From: an uncultured Verrucomicrobiales bacterium
GTDB lineage: Bacteria > Verrucomicrobiota > Verrucomicrobiia > Verrucomicrobiales > Akkermansiaceae
Assembly (NCBI GenBank): GCA_937944055.1
Contig: CALDZJ010000078.1
Location: 24,339-88,338, forward strand
Length of the DNA: 64,000 nt
Reading direction: 5' to 3'
Part shown: one piece after another, positions 62,076-64,000 of the stretch
Numbering within the stretch: position 1 is the first letter of the stretch
Layout of the letters: every line of letters starts with the position of its first letter
Notes under the pieces: model-generated
The model's database searches: none
What the model was told of the DNA's origin: nothing
Seen by the model: the letters and a program-made list of their open reading frames with translations, nothing else
Position numbers and translations under genes: made by a program

Positions 62076-63416
62076 ATGAAGATCCTACAAACACCTCCTA
62101 GCTGGGAGAAAATACTCGCATCCGCAGGGACTTTCGATCGGTCCATCGAAATCATGCATTGTGCCAGCAAGGAAATTGCGGACACAGATCGCTATCTCCA
62201 CTGGGAGGAACTGAGGCACAGATCCGGAAACTCTCAGTTCTCAGCTCAGGAAAAATGGGCGTCCTTGAAGAGCAGCAGAGCCACCAAATCGCAGAAAATC
62301 CCGCTGACAGACTCCAAGGGCCGGAAGTTCCATTTCTTTCTAACCCAGAAAATGTTCCAGCTTCTCCATCAAGTAGATATGCAAGCAGGGGGCGGAGTAT
62401 CCGCACCACCAGAAATCACCACACCGGACAGTCGGGATCGATACTATATTTCTTCTCTCATTGAAGAGGCCATCACTTCTAGCCAGCTGGAAGGAGCCAT
62501 CGTCACTCGCTCTCAAGCTAAGGATATGCTTCGCACAAATCGCAAGCCCATTGATGAGAATGAACAGATGGTTCTCAACAATTTTCTCACCATGAAAAAA
62601 CTGAGAAAACTCAAGAACTCCGATCTCACTCCAGAGCTAATTCTCGAAATCCACCGGGAAATATCCTCTGGAACCCTCGAAACACCATTCGACGAAGGCC
62701 GCTTCCGTAACGCCACGGATCAAGTCCGAATCGAAGACATAGAAAGCGGAGAAGTCTTCCACACTCCTCCCTCAGCAAAGGGACTTCCAGATCGGATTCA
62801 AGAACTCTGCGATTTTGCGAATGATCCCGCCATGACTGGTTATTTACACCCAGTCATTCGTTCCATCATCCTACACTTCTGGCTAGCATATGAGCACCCT
62901 TTTATCGACGGGAACGGCAGAACCGCTCGCGCCCTTTTCTACTGGTCGATGTTGAAACACGACTTCTGGCTTTTCGAATTCATCTCGATCTCTCAGCAAA
63001 TTCTCAAAGCCCCAAAAAAATACTACCGAGCTTTTCTCTACACCGAAACCGACGATAACGATCTCAACTACTTCCTGCTACATCAACTCCAGATTCTTAA
63101 TCAATCCATGGAGTCCTTGCATGACTATATCGCTCACAAGCAAGCCGAACTCGAGTCCCTCCGCCAAACCATAAGTCCCTCCCTTGGCTTCAACCATCGC
63201 CAGCTCGCCCTCATCCGCAACGCAGCTAGTAATCCCAGAGCCATCTACACCGTGGTAAGCCATCGCACGAGCCATAACATCGCAACACAAACAGCCCGTA
63301 CCGACCTCCAAGAACTCGAAGAAAAAGGACTTCTAAAACGCCAAAAAATTAGCAAAGCATTTCAGTTCTCGCCTACAGACGATTTCACAGAATGTCTTAA
63401 GAACCTCTCTCTCTAG
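62076..63416 (+). CDS. Fic domain protein with C-terminal winged helix
   Basis: 446 aa. The catalytic Fic motif HPFIDGNGRTAR is at 274-285 with all key residues, so it should transfer AMP (or another nucleotide part) to a protein hydroxyl. The inhibitory helix (S/T)xxxE(G/N) lies before the Fic core as SSQLEG (135-140), making it a class II Fic with self-inhibition by Glu139. The last ~70 residues are a winged-helix domain (LIRNAASNPRAIYTVVSHRT), which may bind the operators just upstream. No toxin-antitoxin partner is adjacent. The stop codon lies within the right flanking repeat. Its less CG-rich codon use suggests acquisition. Confidence 0.93.
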   Translation: MKILQTPPSWEKILASAGTFDRSIEIMHCASKEIADTDRYLHWEELRHRSGNSQFSAQEKWASLKSSRATKSQKIPLTDSKGRKFHFFLTQKMFQLLHQVDMQAGGGVSAPPEITTPDSRDRYYISSLIEEAITSSQLEGAIVTRSQAKDMLRTNRKPIDENEQMVLNNFLTMKKLRKLKNSDLTPELILEIHREISSGTLETPFDEGRFRNATDQVRIEDIESGEVFHTPPSAKGLPDRIQELCDFANDPAMTGYLHPVIRSIILHFWLAYEHPFIDGNGRTARALFYWSMLKHDFWLFEFISISQQILKAPKKYYRAFLYTETDDNDLNYFLLHQLQILNQSMESLHDYIAHKQAELESLRQTISPSLGFNHRQLALIRNAASNPRAIYTVVSHRTSHNIATQTARTDLQELEEKGLLKRQKISKAFQFSPTDDFTECLKNLSL

Positions 63417-63462
63417 AGCACTCGAAATCTCAACCCAAGGAAGGGCTGTCTCCAGACTGCCC
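63411..63462. repeat. Right direct repeat flanking the Fic gene
   Basis: 52 bp beginning CTCTAGAG and ending CTGCCC, in the same orientation as the left copy at 61915. The first bases contain the last codons and the TAG stop of the Fic gene. It lacks the left copy's palindrome arm (CACTCGA in place of GCTTTCGG). Confidence 0.85.
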
Positions 63463-63484
63463 ACCTTCAAACGGAAAATTTTTT

Positions 63485-63533
63485 AACGCAGATTTCAAAG
63501 GATTAAGCGCAGATTACGCAGATTTTTTTGCCC
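63485..63533. repeat. Imperfect CGCAGATT dispersed repeat
   Basis: Three related units, AACGCAGATTT, AAGCGCAGATT and ACGCAGATTTTT, lie within about 50 bp, between the right Fic repeat and the YcxB-like gene. Arrays of this type recur in many bacterial genomes. Nothing else is seen in the 161-bp gap. Confidence 0.55.
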
Positions 63534-63547
63534 ACCCTCGACCAAGC

Positions 63548-63584
63548 CAATTACCCATTCTGTAATCGTCCATTCGTTCATTTC
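63548..63584. repeat. Second copy of the 37-bp repeat, at the end of the YcxB-like gene
   Basis: It pairs with 58054-58090: 28 of 37 identical, with transitions only. As there, it contains the stop codon of the adjoining minus-strand gene (TGA at 63578-63580). Confidence 0.6.
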
Positions 63585-64000
63585 TTCCCCAACTTCCTCT
63601 CCATCATCGCCACCGTTCCCTCCCATTCCGCTTCACTCAACTGATGTTTCGGGATCAAAAAATACGCGCGCTCCGTCGGGAAAAGCAGAATCATCTCATC
63701 CGTTTTCGTCCACCTGAGAAACTCCCCCCACGGCTTCTTCACATAACCATTCTTATGCTCGATTCCGAAGTGTTCCTCCTCCACCGTGCAGCTTAACTCA
63801 CTCTGAATCTCAATCTGCTGACGATACAACTTCCGCGTCCGCGCCGGGAACTGCACGAACCACTTGTAAAAAAGCACCACCCCCAAAAACACCACAAAAC
63901 CCAGTTGAAACGCCCCTCCCAAACCCGCCGACCGACTCGTAATCCAAAACATCAAGGCCGACAAAATCACAAAATACGGCAGCGCAAAACGCAACAACCA
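63578..64000 (-). CDS. YcxB-like membrane protein, 5' end outside window
   Basis: At least 139 residues; the frame reaches the window edge without a start of its own beyond an edge TTG, so the true start lies outside. Two membrane helices (PYFVILSALMFWITS and FQLGFVVFLGVVLFYKWF) are followed by a soluble domain: ELSCTVEEEHFGIEHKNGY, VKKPWGEFLRWTKTDE and YFLIPKHQLSEAEWE, which match the YcxB-type C-terminal pattern. The function is unknown. Its stop codon lies in a dispersed repeat. Confidence 0.7.
   Translation of the reverse strand, partial: WLLRFALPYFVILSALMFWITSRSAGLGGAFQLGFVVFLGVVLFYKWFVQFPARTRKLYRQQIEIQSELSCTVEEEHFGIEHKNGYVKKPWGEFLRWTKTDEMILLFPTERAYFLIPKHQLSEAEWEGTVAMMERKLGKK

Overview
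The window looks like chromosomal DNA of a free-living Gram-negative bacterium of the Verrucomicrobiota, probably class Verrucomicrobiae. This is inference from gene content and style: many lipoproteins and secreted metalloproteases, a type IV pilus operon with a PilM-PilN fusion and a lipidated secretin, the RDD/SpoIIM/DUF4129/DUF4350/MoxR/DUF58 cluster, a PIN-TRAM membrane protein, DnaE2, weak Shine-Dalgarno sequences, and several families of short dispersed palindromic repeats. No 16S rRNA or other decisive marker is present.

Layout. 1-6 kb: an incomplete secreted trypsin-like protease (not closed by a stop inside the window), an L,D-transpeptidase-fold protein, an M1 aminopeptidase, then thyA-folA (4-bp overlap) and a DUF3127 protein with an SSB-like acidic tail. 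6-11.4 kb (minus strand): xseA, a YacL-like PIN-TRAM protein, rseP, tyrS and tRNA-His. 11.5-20.5 kb (minus strand): a seven-gene type IV pilus or competence machine transcribed PilMN - PilO - PilP/GspC-like - secretin - PilB - PilC - PilT, with no pilin or prepilin peptidase. 20.5-20.8 kb is the only gene-free stretch above 300 bp and holds a nested hairpin ending in a T-run.

20.8-31.5 kb: a small lipoprotein; the tightly overlapping MoxR-type cluster RDD, SpoIIM-like, DUF4129, DUF4350, MoxR, DUF58; purU, a LysR regulator, dtd, and a helix-hairpin-helix/zinc-ribbon membrane protein. 31.5-42 kb: valS and dnaE2 (divergent), a tRNA with UCA anticodon (selenocysteine type), tRNA-Cys with a good terminator, a coiled-coil TPR protein and uxaC. 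42-54.7 kb: SprT-like protein, Ste24-type M48 protease, a nucleoside-symporter-like MFS protein, glnS, an M20 peptidase, a small membrane protein, a glycosyltransferase, a large M16 protease, rsfS-cinA and tRNA-Ala.

54.8-57.9 kb: an overlapping three-gene operon (retropepsin-like Zn_protease family protein, RimK ATP-grasp ligase, AstE/aspartoacylase-like protein), followed by an RRM RNA-binding protein. 57.9-64 kb: hrpA, whose reading frame contains translated palindromic and tandem repeats; then a Fic-domain gene that lies between two 52-53 bp direct repeats and is preceded by two tandem copies of an inverted-repeat operator ending at its start codon; and an incomplete YcxB-like gene at the right edge.

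Most of the window is housekeeping. The accessory signals concentrate in the last 6 kb (Fic cassette, REP-like repeats, repeat-derived protein segments), with two others at 5,972-6,042 (a REP doublet) and 37,619-37,711 (selC-like tRNA with irregular stems).
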